This document shows positions 1 through 14,200 of a DNA stretch of 64,000 nucleotides, in pieces. Under the pieces are notes generated by a model. That model worked only from the letters and a program-made list of their open reading frames with translations, did not search any database and had not been told where the DNA came from. Where the stretch lies: NCBI GenBank assembly GCA_963931925.1, contig OZ007581.1, forward strand, positions 17,912,450 through 17,976,449. Reading direction: 5' to 3'. Positions within the stretch are counted from its first letter, which is position 1. Each line of letters starts with the position of its first letter. This DNA comes from Onchidella celtica (lineage: Eukaryota; Mollusca; Gastropoda; Systellommatophora; Onchidiidae). The position numbers and the translations under genes were made by a program.

Positions 1-469
1 ACAGACAGCATATATACTTCTGTCCAATGGCGAAACTAGGTCACGGAGTAACAAGAATTAGAATGGACCATCTTCACCAAAGACAGCGCATATCTATCTA
101 CTGTGGTTTGTTGTTATTTTTGGATTGATTGTAACTCTTTAGAGCTGTTTGTAAGCTTTTATGCTCGGTGGAAATGTACAATCGAGCACTGTTTACCGCT
201 GCGACCTAATTTCCACTTCATGCTACAAATGGTTTCGCAGAGCCTCCTGTGTCTCATGGTGGAAATCAACCAATAGTGATTTCTCTCTATAATTATATAC
301 TCGCTGGTTAAAACTAAAAAAATACCATGGCTAAGGATAACTGATATTTTCCATCAGGCAGAATTTGATATATTTATTGTATCCATTGTACGATCAATGT
401 AAGTAAAATTATTCACCTTGTTAAGTTAAAAATGTGATTGCTTCCTTTGATTTGTAACATACACCTGAA

Positions 470-948
470 GGAAGTGTATATTAGGCCTAATACGGCCTAT
501 ACAACCCGGTGCTGTGCTATTTGGGCCGAAGGTATTTTAGGCAAGGGAGTGCCAATTGCCACCACCGAATACGGTGTCCATTGTCGATTCAAGTGTGCAT
601 TAGAATGGTCAGATGGACCTGGGGGCGTGAGGGTCTAGTCAGTTTGTATCAATGGGCGGTAATCAGATAAGACTAATCAGGCGAAAAGGGGCTGGGGTAG
701 CCACTGGCGATCGACATAACCATCAATTTTGCCACCGCAAAATGCGGAGGTGATTGACACTACCGCCTACCGGAAAATGAGGTGGTAATTGACGCTACCA
801 TTAGGCAATATTGTACAGACACAAATTCTGTGCTTTTAAAAAAACACGCCAGAACATTGCAAACTGCAAACTCGCACTATCGGCCCAAATAACCTTGAAC
901 CAGGGTTTTGTGCTATTTAGGCCATATTCGGCCCAAATATACCTAGAC
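470..948. mobile_element. MITE with 10-bp target duplication, Mutator-like
   Basis: A 479-bp non-coding element flanked by the 10-bp direct repeat TACACCTGAA (460-469 and 949-958). Its ends form imperfect inverted repeats (GTATATT..GGCC.AATA.GGCCTA on both sides). A 9-10-bp duplication is typical of Mutator-like elements; the superfamily call is inference. The interior has GC-richer direct repeats (GGTGATTGACACTACC / GGTAATTGACGCTACC). Confidence 0.65.
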
Positions 949-3900
949 TACACCTGAAACTAAATTTCAAAGTTATATAACTCAATCAATAACCCTGGGT
1001 TGTTTCCAACAAGTCCACCCACTCTAGGCGTAATCATTTCATACATCCATGGAGAGGAGTTGGCATCTACCACAGAACAACAATGCGCTTAAATATATTA
1101 ATATAAACAACACAAGCATATTATAATCCAAAAAATTAAATTCTACAACTCAGATAAGAATCTCTTTATAACTGTTCACTCAAAAATCCCATAACCAATA
1201 TCAATATTACTATTTCATTTTTTTTTCATGCATACTTTACGTATGGTTACTGACAGAATGAAATCTATCCTAAACCAAACTCTAGTGCTGTCTTGATCTG
1301 CTGGTTATTTTATCATTAATAATTTCTACAGTCACTGAAGTTCTATTGAAATGTCTACAAACCGCTCAACAACCCCAAAATTATTTTTGGAATAAGAGAA
1401 CCAATAACTTACAATCACACAATTAAACTTGCTAATCCTATTTTTTTGTATGATTAAAATAATTTATTCACATGTATACATGTGTAATTTTAAAAAGTAA
1501 TCAAAAACCAAACTTTTTCATATAAAACTAACATAATCCATAGTCTAACATATCGTATTCAATAACTAATAATTTTTTTTCTACCATAATCAAATCTACT
1601 ACAGTGTGGCCCTCTTCAACTTTATTGTCTCTATGAATTTGCCTCACACATAATTCTTTTATGTCAAAGGCGGATAGATTAACTGCTACCGAAACATTTA
1701 TATGGCTATGCCATGCTTTTTTTTTGCGTTTTTCTCAAAACTACGAAATCAGCACATGTCGCTCTCTGCCTTTGCATGGCAGTACTGGTGCAAACAATCC
1801 TTAAGACTAGTATTATATCACTGATTTCATTATTTTTTTTATTAACTACATAGTTACGATGCTATAATGAAGGATAAAAATATATGAAGTATACAAAGAA
1901 ATGTGATTTTTAAAAAAATAAAATATAGTTCTTGATTTTTGGGGGACTGCCTCTGAAGCTACCAATGCTGACACCTTGGCAGGGGGTAAAAAAATGTAAA
2001 TACATGTACTCTGCACTGAAATTTTGACAAAAATTATGGACAGAGTTAACACTGCCAATGAGCTAAACTTTCAGGTAAGTCAAGGACACACAATAATTCA
2101 CTTTACACTACCATAAACACTAAGTTTTAAAGTTTCAACCGTGGCGGCTGTCTTATTTTAACTTTTCTTACATTTCATTCACCCTACTGTTTCAAAATAA
2201 AGAAAGAAATTAAACTAAAAGTAAATGAATAAATAAATTAAATAACAATGACAACAAAAACAAATGTAAAACTCACATTGAAAAAAAACAAAAAAACTTT
2301 ACAGTTCAACAGGCCATTATTTTGATTACTGGTAAATTTGATTCTATACACTAATTATTAACTGGCAACTGATAAAGGATAAAAGCACTGGATAACACAC
2401 TAACAACAGACACCAATCCAAATGACTACAGCCTCCTGGCCAGTACTACTGTTCTAAGCTGGCCACCATTTTAAGTTATCATGAAAATAAATACCTGACT
2501 TGATGACTTTTACTGTGTCACTAGAAACACGCTCTCAGCAATGAACAAACCCTTGAAAATATATTTTCAAGGTGATTTTCAATGATTCCATCATGGTGTG
2601 TTATAGTATAATGATTCTTATACATGGGCTGCCATCATAAACAATCCATGCAACTGCTCCGTGGATAAGAGTAAACTGTATATATGTAAAAATGCTAGCG
2701 GATGAATTAAAAAAAAACAAAACCAGAAAAGGGTAAAGCAGAAAAAGAACAAAACCCGAAGATATTAAAGAAAGAGAAAAACAAAATTGGGCTAACTGTC
2801 AAACAGAAAATATCACATCACAAGCAATGAATGAAAAAAATAGAAGCACTAGAAAATCATCTGCAATATACACATGGAGAATTCTATGAGGTGTTTTAGA
2901 TAGCGCATTTGGAAGAAACATAACTGTGAAAGATGAACTTTGTAATGTGGTTGACGGGACTGTCAGGTCTTCTCGTGCAGCAAAACTAGCAGAGTCCAAT
3001 CGTTTCTAATTCTACTGCTATAACTTGTGCTAATGCTATGCAAATTCTGCGGCTAATCTTGTGATGCTGCTCAGTAATGCTAAATGATATTACCCACTGC
3101 CAGAAAAGCAAATTTACAATACCATTATCAGAAACTCAAAATGACTAAGGATTAACTTATGAGTAAATGAAAAATGAAGAGAAATAAAATCTGTTCAGCG
3201 AGTGATGGAAAAACTAAGGAACTCAATTGTACAGATGGATCACAGTAAAATTTTCATTATTAAAAAAATATGATTTTGAATCACAGCAGTTTTTTTTTTT
3301 TTTTTTAATCTGAGCTCTCTAGTTTTAGCCTCTAACCCTGTTTCTGCCTCACTCCAATCAAATCAGTCAATTTTTCAGTGCTGTTATGTTAAAATCCATG
3401 AAAACAGTTTCTGTGAATGTATGCAATGCTTTTGCTGGGTTCGTGCGTCAGTGCAAACCCCACATATCAGATTTTACTTTACCCTGACTGCACAATAATT
3501 TCCCCCAATTCCAATAGGTTATTTTTTTTCATCATCCTTAAGATTACTTTCAGCTAAGCTGGGGACACTGCCCCTGGCTTTCCTTCCAATACTTGAGCTT
3601 ATAAATACATTGCCATAATGATTTGATTCCAAGTCAAATCAAGCAGTGGTTATCAATACCTTGCCAAAGTATCGGCTCAAGATAGTTAGATAGGCAGGGC
3701 ATCTGTATACTATATATGACAGTCTATGACACAAATGCAACCACATCTTACATGAACAAAGAGTTTGGCTCAAAGTAGCTAGATGCAAAGGGCGTTTGTG
3801 AGTCTGACACTGTGAGTATGACACCCTATGACACAAATGCAGTTCTACTTCTTCCACGAGCAAGGGTTTCAGCTCGAGGTAGCCAGATAGGATGGGTGTC

Positions 3901-6900
3901 TGAGGGTATGACAGTATGTGATGCAAATGCGGCCATGTGAACAAAGATGCAAATGCCGCCATGTGAACAAACAGCATTTTTTTTTTTTGCAAACATGAGA
4001 ATGACCATGTATGTTGAAAGAGACGTGGTTTTCAGTGTGTTCAGATCAATGCAAGACAGCAACAACAACAGTCCTATATATACCAAAAGCAGCCACAATT
4101 CCAACCTGGAACAAAGACCAACATTGGATTAATTTATATGTACATTTCTGTGAAACGACATCAACAAATCAGATGAAATTATGAAACTTTGGAGCACTTT
4201 CAGATTTGACATTCTGATTGCTGCTACATCTCATTTTATCAAATTTATTTTTTTTAGTTTCAATTTGTTGGAATTTTCTTTTAAGGATACTACGGATGAG
4301 TTTAAATTAAGTGGTTCGTGAGTGAAGATCTGACTGGGTCCTAATCAAACAAATCTCCTCACCCCCAAAGCTGTAACTATCATTTCAGCTCTCATTTCAT
4401 TAAAAAAAAAAGCCTTTCAAAAGAGCCATTTGTGCCCCCTTTATCTCCAGTTGTCTCCCCTGACTCCCTCTGCCTACCTGATACTGGCAAGTTTCTGATG
4501 ATCCTGCAACACGGAATAACATCTGGAGTGAGACATCCTTTGGCACAAAAGCAATTATGTCCCAATTTCTTTGAGTCTTCCCTTTCAATAATTATTTATT
4601 GTTACCAAATGACACTTACAGACAAATATATTTATATCATACTAGCATTGTGCAACTGCAGAACTTGGGTAAAAAACTAAATCCGATGGTAAACTATCAT
4701 ACCTCGACTTACATAAAAACTTGGCATGCTTGTAGCCTTTGATAAGAAGTATGATGTAAGTAAATAAGTGTTCAATAACATTTTAAAAGATCGTAATTAT
4801 TAAGCCTGTAATTATTAAATAGTGTATTCCTTCTGCTGGAAAATTTGTAAAAATGAAGTTATGACAGTTTACCACATAGCCTTCAAAATGTAAGTAAAAA
4901 CTCCGAGCAAACATTGACTTCAGATGGGCAAGTCTGATAGCAGATGTTACTGTGATATAACATTTGATGAGCAAATCACAATGCTGCCAATGTAAAGACG
5001 TTTTTCATGTCTCCTGTCAACCTAGGCATATGTTCAGTAATCTGGTCACAATCAAGACATCAATAAAAATTTGTGCTTAAATATGTCTTTAACACCATTT
5101 ATAACTTTTGAACTTTTGCACAATAAATTAATCTGAGCGCTTTTAACTTAGCCTGCTTTTTAAATCTGCTTAACGAAGTTGTCTATATATATTCAGTTGA
5201 GCATCTACTCCTTTTACTGAAAAGGCACAAGCTAAAGACTTATTTCAACCACTATACTAACTCAGATATATGCTGCATAAACAGGAAATTCAAGTTACAA
5301 ATTCATGCCCAGGTTATATATCTGCCACAACCTAGCTGAATGATACCATCTTACGAACCACCAACCAGTTCATCCTCGCATCATTATTAATCAGGTGCTA
5401 CTATTACACTAAATTTCTTTACACAAGCTTCTAATCAATAACTTACTGACAGTAAAACAAAAGCCGACCAGTTCCGAAAATTAGACCTGGTTCATTGAGA
5501 GAGCTAAACTATGGTAAAATCTGCACTAACAGAACGATTTCACCAAAAATACATGTGGAACATTTACTCCTGGTGTCCTTAGGCTATATGTTTTACTTAA
5601 TTCTGACTTCTCACAATGTTTTACTTAATTCTGACTTCTCACAAATCCCTGAAAACTCTTTTTCCTTGTCTTTGCTTCTGTTACAATGTGGTAACTCCCC
5701 ATCTAATATGCAGTGACTGTTTGTGACTTCAAATTAAATCCATGTGAACATTTGAGAAGGTAACTTGCAAACCCTGCTAGGTGACTTTACACTGATTTTG
5801 AGACAACATGCTACTCTTGACACAGCATAATACTGAATTTGAGAGGGTACATACATTTTGAATGAAAAACACATTGATTTTGACATTTTGATTGCCATAA
5901 TGCTTTAGTCGTCAACAGCTGTCGACGGATTTGAAATTAAGGACCGCAACTCATTTTTTTTTAAAATGTGACTTTGCAGGTTTTGCAAGTTACCTCCTCA
6001 TTTGTAATTTCAATCTGCCATCCCCAATACTATAATTTCATCATCAGCCCAAAACAATGATTACCATCATTTATAACTGCGGTTTACTATCTTTAATTCA
6101 GTGGCAACTCCCAACACTGACACTACCTCTAGCTAATATCTTTCAGGTGGCACTGGCCAATTCAGAAAAAGGAAAAATAATTGTTCTTGAAATAACACTA
6201 AAAGACTATCTTAGGATGGAAATTGCATAAATCCATTCAATCATGACTCCTGCCATCATACAACATGTCTCTAATGGGGCAGAGTGTTTTCTATGTGTAG
6301 CTTTCCAACCAACCCCTTTGTACTTTGGTTTGAATTTATGTCGTTTTTGCCGTGACCAAACTATGAATTCAGATCCATCAAACTCCTGTTTTGTACTGCT
6401 ACAAGCTGTATAACATCAATTCTATTCTAGGCCAAATGATATAAGCTCAGATGGCTGTTGGGTCGAACAGCAAAGTATCCTATCTATTATTACAGTCTTC
6501 TCCCCTGACTACCGCTGTTTGATCATGAATGCTGTATTAATTATTTACAAAATTATGCACAGACAAATTACAAAAATAAAACCACGTTTGTATGTACACT
6601 ATATCCTCCATGAGTTGCAATGTATTCACAGAATTCACGACATATAAATACTGGACACAATTTAAAAAAAAAAAATCCATGTCTACACACAAAATGAATT
6701 TCACCCTCACATAAGACAGATACCTTGCTCAGTGAAATTTGATTCAAACATTAATTATAAACATATTGACAATTTACCATACATTTTGAGAAATTCTTGA
6801 CGAAACTTCATTTTCTTCCAACAAAAATTGCAACGCTGCAAGTTTTGGAATATTCAAAACCTACTTTTTCCGTTCATCACTTTTCATATGTCAAGGGAAA

Positions 6901-7215
6901 AAAATACCCGACCTGATGAAATATAATTAATATGAATATTATTATTGTCCTACCAGGACACGAGCAACATGACAATACAAAAGTGGCTCACACAAACTTA
7001 AATAAAAATAAATAGCACTGCACTGCATAGCTGAAAATACCCCGCAAAAACACCATAAACCGTGGAAATTTTTTCCCAACCCCATCAATCCCCGGTGTCT
7101 TCCAGACTGTGATCATGCAAAAATCACTGAGTATATCTAAATACTAGACTGCAACAAAACTGTATCACTTGATCTCTGACATAGCAACAATATCAACACA
7201 GACAACTAAAATGAA
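949..7215. other. AT-rich non-coding stretch
   Basis: No gene recognised on either strand. Open frames here are short and have no family features or splice structure. It contains poly-A/T runs, a 28-bp tandem duplication (ATGTTTTACTTAATTCTGAC... twice at 5588-5643) and the minisatellite listed separately. It is either intergenic or part of a long 3' flank of the deubiquitinase gene. Confidence 0.6.
3659..3975. repeat. Diverged ~100-bp tandem repeat, three copies
   Basis: Copies start near 3659, 3752 and 3858. Each contains GGCTCAAG/GGCTCAAA/AGCTCGAG followed by TAG..AGATA, then TATGACA and ATG(A/C)ACAAATGC. A shorter partial copy follows (GATGCAAATGCCGCCATGTGAACAAA). The open frames on the minus strand simply reflect the repeat. 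Confidence 0.65.
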
Positions 7216-7219
7216 TTAA

Positions 7220-7989
7220 CCCATACCCTGCGCGCTACCCGTAAAGCCCACTGCCCTGTCAGTGACCTTACTCACGGAGAATCTTATCTGGGGTCACTGA
7301 CCCGTGCCACTAAACGATGACCACATACGCTGTCCACGTGGTTCGGTTTTTATTGATCGGTATGAAAACATTCGCTGCTATGCCTTATCACGCTTGATAA
7401 TGAATTAACCAGCTAAATCTTAGTCTGTCAGTCCCTAACCAATGATCTGACTTATGATTCCAAACTGACAGCTGTAGTTTTCGTGAGAACGAAGCATTAT
7501 AACTAGCCACGCCCTCCCAAGCCCTACACAAATGGTTCATCCTGATTGACACATACTAATAAACCAATGTGGGCATTTGGGGCAAAGATTATTTCAGAGC
7601 TTGTTTCTGATTGGTTCTTAGATACAGACAACTCCAGATGGTGGTCAGCTTGTGAGAAAATGAGATAATATTGCAAATTTGTTGAGCAACAGTTCGCATG
7701 TCGATGTTACATCTTCTGAAAGTGTGGGTAGAGCCTTTGAAAGCTTAGTCTTTGTGATTCCGACCAGTGGTTCATGGGTTAACATGTCCATGTCACAATG
7801 CGTTTGATTTAGAAGAGATACAGTGAACAATAACACGGTGGTTACGTCTCAAAAAGGTCAGTGACCCGACGCCTGAAAATAGGGCTTGCGTGTGGCACGG
7901 TCAGCTTGACCTGGGCGACTTTTGCCGCCCGTGGGGCGTGAGCGCTTGCAAGTCAATACCGACTATTGCCGCCCCGCGCAGGGTGAGGG
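7220..7989. mobile_element. 770-bp TTAA-flanked MITE, copy 1 (piggyBac-like)
   Basis: The element sits between TTAA sites (7216-7219, 7990-7993). Its ends are inverted repeats: CCCATACCCTGCGCG on the left and the complement of CGCGCAGGGTGAGGG on the right. It is non-coding and contains several CAGTGACC motifs in both orientations near both ends. A near-identical copy lies at 23666-24436. TTAA duplication and CCC ends indicate piggyBac-type mobilisation. Confidence 0.8.
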
Positions 7990-7993
7990 TTAA

Positions 7994-10900
7994 TATGTGG
8001 GAAAATTTTTTAAAAGCATAACCTAACAGCCGATGATGCATGAAACAAATACCTACAAATAATGTCCTGACAAAACAATTTAAAAAATTAAATTTAAAAC
8101 ATAAAAATTTATACAACAACTACAAAATAAATATGAATACAATCACTACAAAACAAACTAAAGTCAAGAGGTATAAATACATTTTATCACATGTGCAGCT
8201 TAAATGCCTTTTGTTTTCTTTTTTTCTTTAATGTTTTTTTTCTATGTCACTTCAGGTTACTTATAATTGTCAAATAGAGATATACTGATGATATATATGT
8301 GTGCCCCCTTGCAAATTAGCTACAAACCACAAGTCTTTCTCACAGCATAACTAACTACAAGGCACTGTCTTTTCCACCTCTGTCATCTCCTCCCTGTCTC
8401 ACCATACCAAACAAAGTTCGTTATTGGTAACAAGAATTGCATCCATTCATACCATAGGGTAACTTTCATGCGACTACCCATGTCTTGCCCATTTACACAA
8501 AATTTAGTCTATTTAGTCACGACCTTCATACTGTCCACTTTTTATTTTTTTAGTATTTTTTCCAGGGTTTGTTCATTTGGTTTCATAATCATCATACGGC
8601 AAAGAAATTCAAGTCATCCTGTCCCCTCGTATATTGCAAAAATCTTTCGCCGTGCCTCCATTTTTGTCTGTTATTGAATGCTACGAACAAGAGATATAAT
8701 ATGTTTTAGACAATTAGTGCAGAAGCTTAATTCTTTACAACTCTGGCTATTTTACAGTTATTCTGCATTCAAAACACTAAGAAATAGCACATGGTACCTG
8801 TTACAAATAGATTTCATAAAATGTCATTGGCTGAAGTCTCTTATTCATTCACCTCAGACATGTGTAGCTCCTCCCCCAGATTCATAGCTTCTCACCTATA
8901 TCTTCTTTATTCTCTTATGCCAAATTTTAATGAAAGACCTGAGCAAATTACAGTTTTTTTTTCAAATTCCTAAAAAAAATTTTTTGCACGATTTTACAGA
9001 CCTCTGTAATGTCTTAACTTGACTAAGGTTCAAGGAACTGAGAGCCTGCGTATTTTTTAAAAAAAAATTATTTTTTTTTGGTGGTGCATCATTTATTGTC
9101 TTAAAGTTCGTATTTTTGTTTTTGTTTTTATTTGTCGTGGCTCATTTATTGTATTAAACTTTTTTGTTTTGCTAAGTTCCAGCTTTGCAAAATACACTTT
9201 TTTTTCTTTAGTCTCTTTTCAAATTTGTCCAAGGCCTTCCATTATTCAAAAGCTTTCCTGTGATTTTTTTTTTTTTCAACTTGTTCATTTTTTCTGCATC
9301 ACTTGCACAAGTGTCTTTCCCTCAAGCCCAACACAGGCGAAACAATTTTCACTGCTCACTACTGAATTTCAACATGTACAGTTCCATAAATTGATACAAG
9401 AACCAACAAGTTGTTCAAATCCATGTCAGAACACACAAAGAAACTGACTTGCTAGATCAGAATACTGTAAGTAGGTGGGTGAATGAATGATGATTAACAG
9501 TGGAGTATAACAGCAGAAAGACGCAGAAGAGTATTTGGGTATGCAAAGAGAAAAAAAAAACAGAATGTCAAGCCTTCAGCAATTCTGAACGTTAATGAAA
9601 TGCAGTCTTCAGTAGGGTACGGCTGGGTTTTAATGTGTAAAGCAACAGAAACATCAAAAATTCATCAAGAGGTAAAGACAGAGTGTTTCCATGTGTAGAG
9701 AAACGGCAGGAAAACATTCTCTCAGTTTCACTTCTTGAAGGATTTTCTACGCTTCCATTGCCATTTCCATACACAGAAAAACCAAGCCTATAAATGAACG
9801 TTTACACAAAGCTCTCAGTCTCGAGTGACAAAAGCTTATCTTTACTTTGTACATCTCAAACTTAATTGTTATTTATAAATACCCAATGGAGAAGATGCTT
9901 CACATCATAGTATCCTCAAACATCCTTTTTTGGAGTAAAAAGGCACCCAGACAGCCATGGTATTCTCAAACGCGTAAAAAAAAAAACCAACACAAAAGCA
10001 ACAATACAAAAAGAGCCAAAAAAACTAGGTTAATATTAACAGATTTAAGATCAAGAAGTGCAAATATAGAAGACTGGAAAACTTTGCCTTTCAGCCTCTG
10101 CAATCCAAGCTTGAGATAGCTACCGATTCCTTCTGTAAGATGACTGACATAGTTAGCTTGAAGTAACAAAGAAATCGACTCCCCAGAAATGTATACTTTG
10201 TTGGGAGTTTCCATGCCACTGAAAGTGAAAGCTCCTAATACAAAATTCATAACATTACCATTTGCAGCTTCTAAAACCTTCAGAAGCAATGTTGGCTCTA
10301 ATTTTTCCAAACCATTGAGCACAACTTTTGATGCTTTGAGCAAAAATATTCTGAAATCAAAGCTAGTGCACGACATTCAAACTTTTGTGCAGCATTTTGA
10401 TGTGCATGGCACCAATACAGCGACTGTGTTGCCGCAACCTGTGCAGCTAGAGTGAACACTGCTTAAACAGGAACAGTAATCCTCTCCCTAGCTGCAGTAG
10501 GATAAAAAAAAACAAAAAAACCTATAAGTCCATTTTCCCAAGAACAGCCAAGCAAAACTTACAAGACCTTATCCTCCAAACCCTGAACTTCCACTTGTTC
10601 TTAGCATAAAACAGGGATGTAGGTGGTCTTTGTGTAAAAAGCAGAAAAATCCCAAACAAAAATTCACTGTATGTGTAATTCTTGCGTTACATGACACCTT
10701 CAAAAATACTTCTCACTTTCCATTGCTCACGCCTATGGCAAAAAAATTGGAAAACTGACAAAATTCGGTAAACTTACATCCCTGGTAAAAGCAATCTTCA
10801 TCGCTTCATATATCTACATCTCTCTCATTCTCACTGCAATATGTTAGGTAACTTATTAGGTAGAGGTATAGACTTTCTCACTACAATATTAACTTTTTAG

Positions 10901-11084
10901 GTACAGACTTTCAAGCATAAAAAATGCTCAGGTAAACCTAACACAAATAAACAGGTTTCCAAGCTGACCAATAAATAAATAAATGATAAATCATGCCCTT
11001 CTATCATAAAGGTCTGAATCACATTCAATGTTTAGCAATATTTTAAACTGCTGTTTCCCCCACTTGTTGACTCTATGATCGCCG
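7994..11084. other. Non-coding flank downstream of the deubiquitinase stop
   Basis: AT-rich, with poly-T runs at 9050-9270 and one MITE (9621-9788). No further exon or second gene was recognised. It probably contains the 3' UTR of the minus-strand gene in its right part; the polyadenylation site was not identifiable. The longest frame here (minus, 9966-10376) shows no known family. Confidence 0.55.
9621..9788. mobile_element. Short inverted-repeat MITE, 'AAGCTG' family copy 1
   Basis: The left end GGCTGGGTTTTAATGTGTA and right end CCATACACAGAAAAACCAAGCC are inverted relatives of each other. The interior has GGAAACGG- and ATCAAGAGGTAAAGA-like segments shared with copies at 26859-27036 and 37581-37740. 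This is the most diverged of the three. Confidence 0.6.
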
Positions 11085-11272
11085 CTAACTTGTCCCCATC
11101 CAGGCTGTGAGCCCTTCCTTCTCTTTCAACTTCCTCATTGCACCGACGTATCTCTCATGAAGGGAAGCTGTAAGATCATTTGTTCTCACTTGCTTGGGTT
11201 CCTCATCGATTACTGTACCCCCACCTTCAAACATCTTGGACAAAAAGTCCTGCAGCCTTTCAATTTTCTCCT
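11085..11272 (-). CDS. USP25/28: USP25/28 terminal exon with stop
   Basis: This 188-nt last coding exon reads [17 protein letters not shown], then [20 protein letters not shown] and ends WMGTS followed by TAG at 11085-11087. Family C-termini have the same pattern (L..FLP.LLD......EPP.......LC.RF). No AATAAA-type signal could be assigned with confidence, so the 3' UTR end is unknown. Confidence 0.92.
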
Positions 11273-14200
11273 CTGAAAAAGACATATCAATAATATCAAT
11301 GACTCAAAAATAAACAAACTTGCAATGGCTCCACAACGCTGCATGGGCAAAAATTTACACCTGTCATAAGTGACAAACTACATATGTAATTCACAAATTC
11401 TCCACCTCTGCTCGCAATAGGCTTTTTTATCATGCCACCTACAGTAATCAAATTTTGCATTTAGGTTTCAAGTAACTTGGAGGGTGCACCGAAGATTGGA
11501 TTTTTTATTGGTCTTGTTTTTCAATTTTTTTTTTTTGAGTTTGCTTGTGTCGCTGACTGCTCAGCTCCAATCTCTGTTCTTCATGAGCACATGACGCTTG
11601 ACATGAACGCATCCTGCTGACTGACTTAAGCTATTTGATGTGCTCATGGCTAAAATTAGATCACAGGAATACCCTGATGCTTCCTTTGGGAATTATTTGT
11701 GCGGCCTTTAGCCTTATATAATCTAACCTGGAGATGACCCATCACAGTTCATATCAAATTAGTCTGAAAGGGATAATAATTTTACATTTAACAGGTACGC
11801 TCTGACCACAATATATGGAAATGCTGTATGGCATTTAGGAAACAATTTGTGCAGCCGCCTGACAAAATGAGGCGCATCTCGGCACCACCCAATTTGAGAA
11901 AATCGTTAAAAGGCATCATAGGGTCAATTTTATCAATTTTCAGTATTTTTTAAAAGTTTAACCTCTTTACTATTCTTTTTCCAAATGACAATGCTCGTTG
12001 AGAACAGTAAATGCCTCAAAATTGATTTTAATTGAGTCATCATCAACAATTTGTTTTTCTAAGCTGAAACTTTAAAAGCGTTTTTCTCAAAACTAGGGTA
12101 GGGTCACCTCCTGTCTTTGAGAGCCATTATCTTCTCAGCTAATTAAGTTACAGCAATCATTTTTTTACCGTATGAAAGGGCTTTGAATGACATATTTGGT
12201 GATACCAATATCTCCATCCCACCAAAATGCGAGAAGTGCCTCATTTTGTCAGGCGGCTACACATTTCATTAAATAATTAAGCATACTGAGATTATGTGGG
12301 CACTGAAACTGCCTAAACACTGAAAAAATTATGTAAATATGCAGACACCGGCTCTTGTGCAACTCTTCGATACTGATTAAGTTTCCACATAAATTTTCAA
12401 AACCATTTTTAATCAACACGTGTCGAAAGTAAACACAGGTGTAATCTAGTGAGACTGCTGGTATACAATCATTTTATAAAAATAAAAGGTGATAAAAACG
12501 GGTTTTGGATGTCGTCAATGGGATCATTTTCTCATCACTGAGCTAATGACTGGAGGGAGCCCTTCATACTGTATGCAAAAAGTCAGAAAAAAGCACACAG
12601 AGTATGACTCCATAAATGCATCCTGGGCTAAATAATCTACAACAACCAACACTTAGTGGATCGCACTTAAACCTACCACTGAGATCTTTCTCCAGAAACT
12701 GGCACCAAGCACCTCGCACTTCTTCCACTACAGCCTCATCCTGGGGGATGCCCGACGCCGATATGTGCGCCAGGGACGGCAGAATCTGTTGTGTCATCAC
12801 AGTCAGGGCATCTGTCATGTCGTCGTCACTCTCAAAACTTTTCAAGGTCATCGCATTCAGTTTCTGTTGAAAAAAGAAATTCATTCTTCAGATGCATAAA
12901 TGTACAACACATGTAGATCTAGCTCCATCTTCACTCCCCAATCATAAACCCTGCAAAGTCATGCTTTAAAATCAGCCAACAGTAAAACTATACCGTTTCC
13001 CGCGGAATTTGTAAGAAGATATTGGGTTAGAATTACAATACATAACTTGTCCCCAACTCCCTGATCTTAATCCTTCAGACCCTGACCTCCCAATTTTCCT
13101 GTAGGCCTACCATATGCCTGGCCTCTTTAGCTCACTGGAACAAATTTGAAAGCATTAAACACCCATCTACCAGTGAATAGGTACAGACAGCACAGCACAC
13201 CATTAATACATCTGTGAAGAGGGTTCATCATGTAAGGCAATTGCTTTGAGACTCTGATAAAGATTTTACCATTCATCCCACAAAGAAACAATAGTTATTG
13301 TTGCGGTTTCCATGGTAGCAATGGATAAATACTAATTTCAAGGTTTGACATATTCACTGGCTGTTTCATTCTGCTTTAAGATGTTTGCTTTTCACAAGCC
13401 GAGGTGAAGTGTCACTAAAAAAAAAATAATAATTTTATATCTAGTTGTAGTTTTTTTTTCACAAAGTGAGCATCACATGTGGTGGTGGTTCAGGTAGGAG
13501 TTTCATTTCTCTGGGACTATTTCAAGAAAGAGAAAAGAATGTCTTGTGTGGATGACAATAATATCACAAGACTTCCTTGCCACAATAATTTTCCTATCAT
13601 TAATTCAATCAATAATGATTCATTCATACACCTATCTACTGTTTGTTAGGTGATCTAAAATCAATTATCTCCTCATTTCAAACTCTTCAATCATCATTCC
13701 TACCTGCAAACTACTTCTCCTCAGGTATGCCAACATCTGAGGGTTGATACCACTGAAAGCCACATTGTCCAATGTCAAACCAGGTTCACAGTTGTGTAAC
13801 CAAGCTTGATGAAGATATGGAAGCGCCTCTTGGAACCTGAAGACAAAAATTTACCAAAATAGTTAGACAAATAAGAACTGTCTAAATGAGAATAATACAT
13901 GAGGGGCTGAGATGCAAAAACCAACAAAACATTATGGGTTTTAACATTGTGAATGATTCACCCCTATACTGTCTACTTACTCTATAATCATGAAAATTTG
14001 ACGAGTAGGTCATAGAAATTTCATACAATGAAGAATTTTTATTTATATTGTGTTCAATTCCTCATTTTTTTTGTAGGTTATCTGGATTTGCCTCAAACGG
14101 CCATGTGAGTATATCTAATTATGAAATGAAAACAGTTTTCAACAGTGAATTATTCTGTTTCAAAAACTTACAGATTCTTACTGATTCCACATGAGGAAAT

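Noticed and set aside
7645-7836. Short frame repeated in both 770-bp MITEs (also at 24092-24283)
   Set aside because: Its repetition comes from the MITE being duplicated; it has no family features and contains no transposase motif.
9966-10376. 136-codon minus-strand frame downstream of the deubiquitinase stop
   Set aside because: No recognisable family and no splice signals; it ends in a hydrophobic run created by poly-A/T. More likely 3' UTR or flank.
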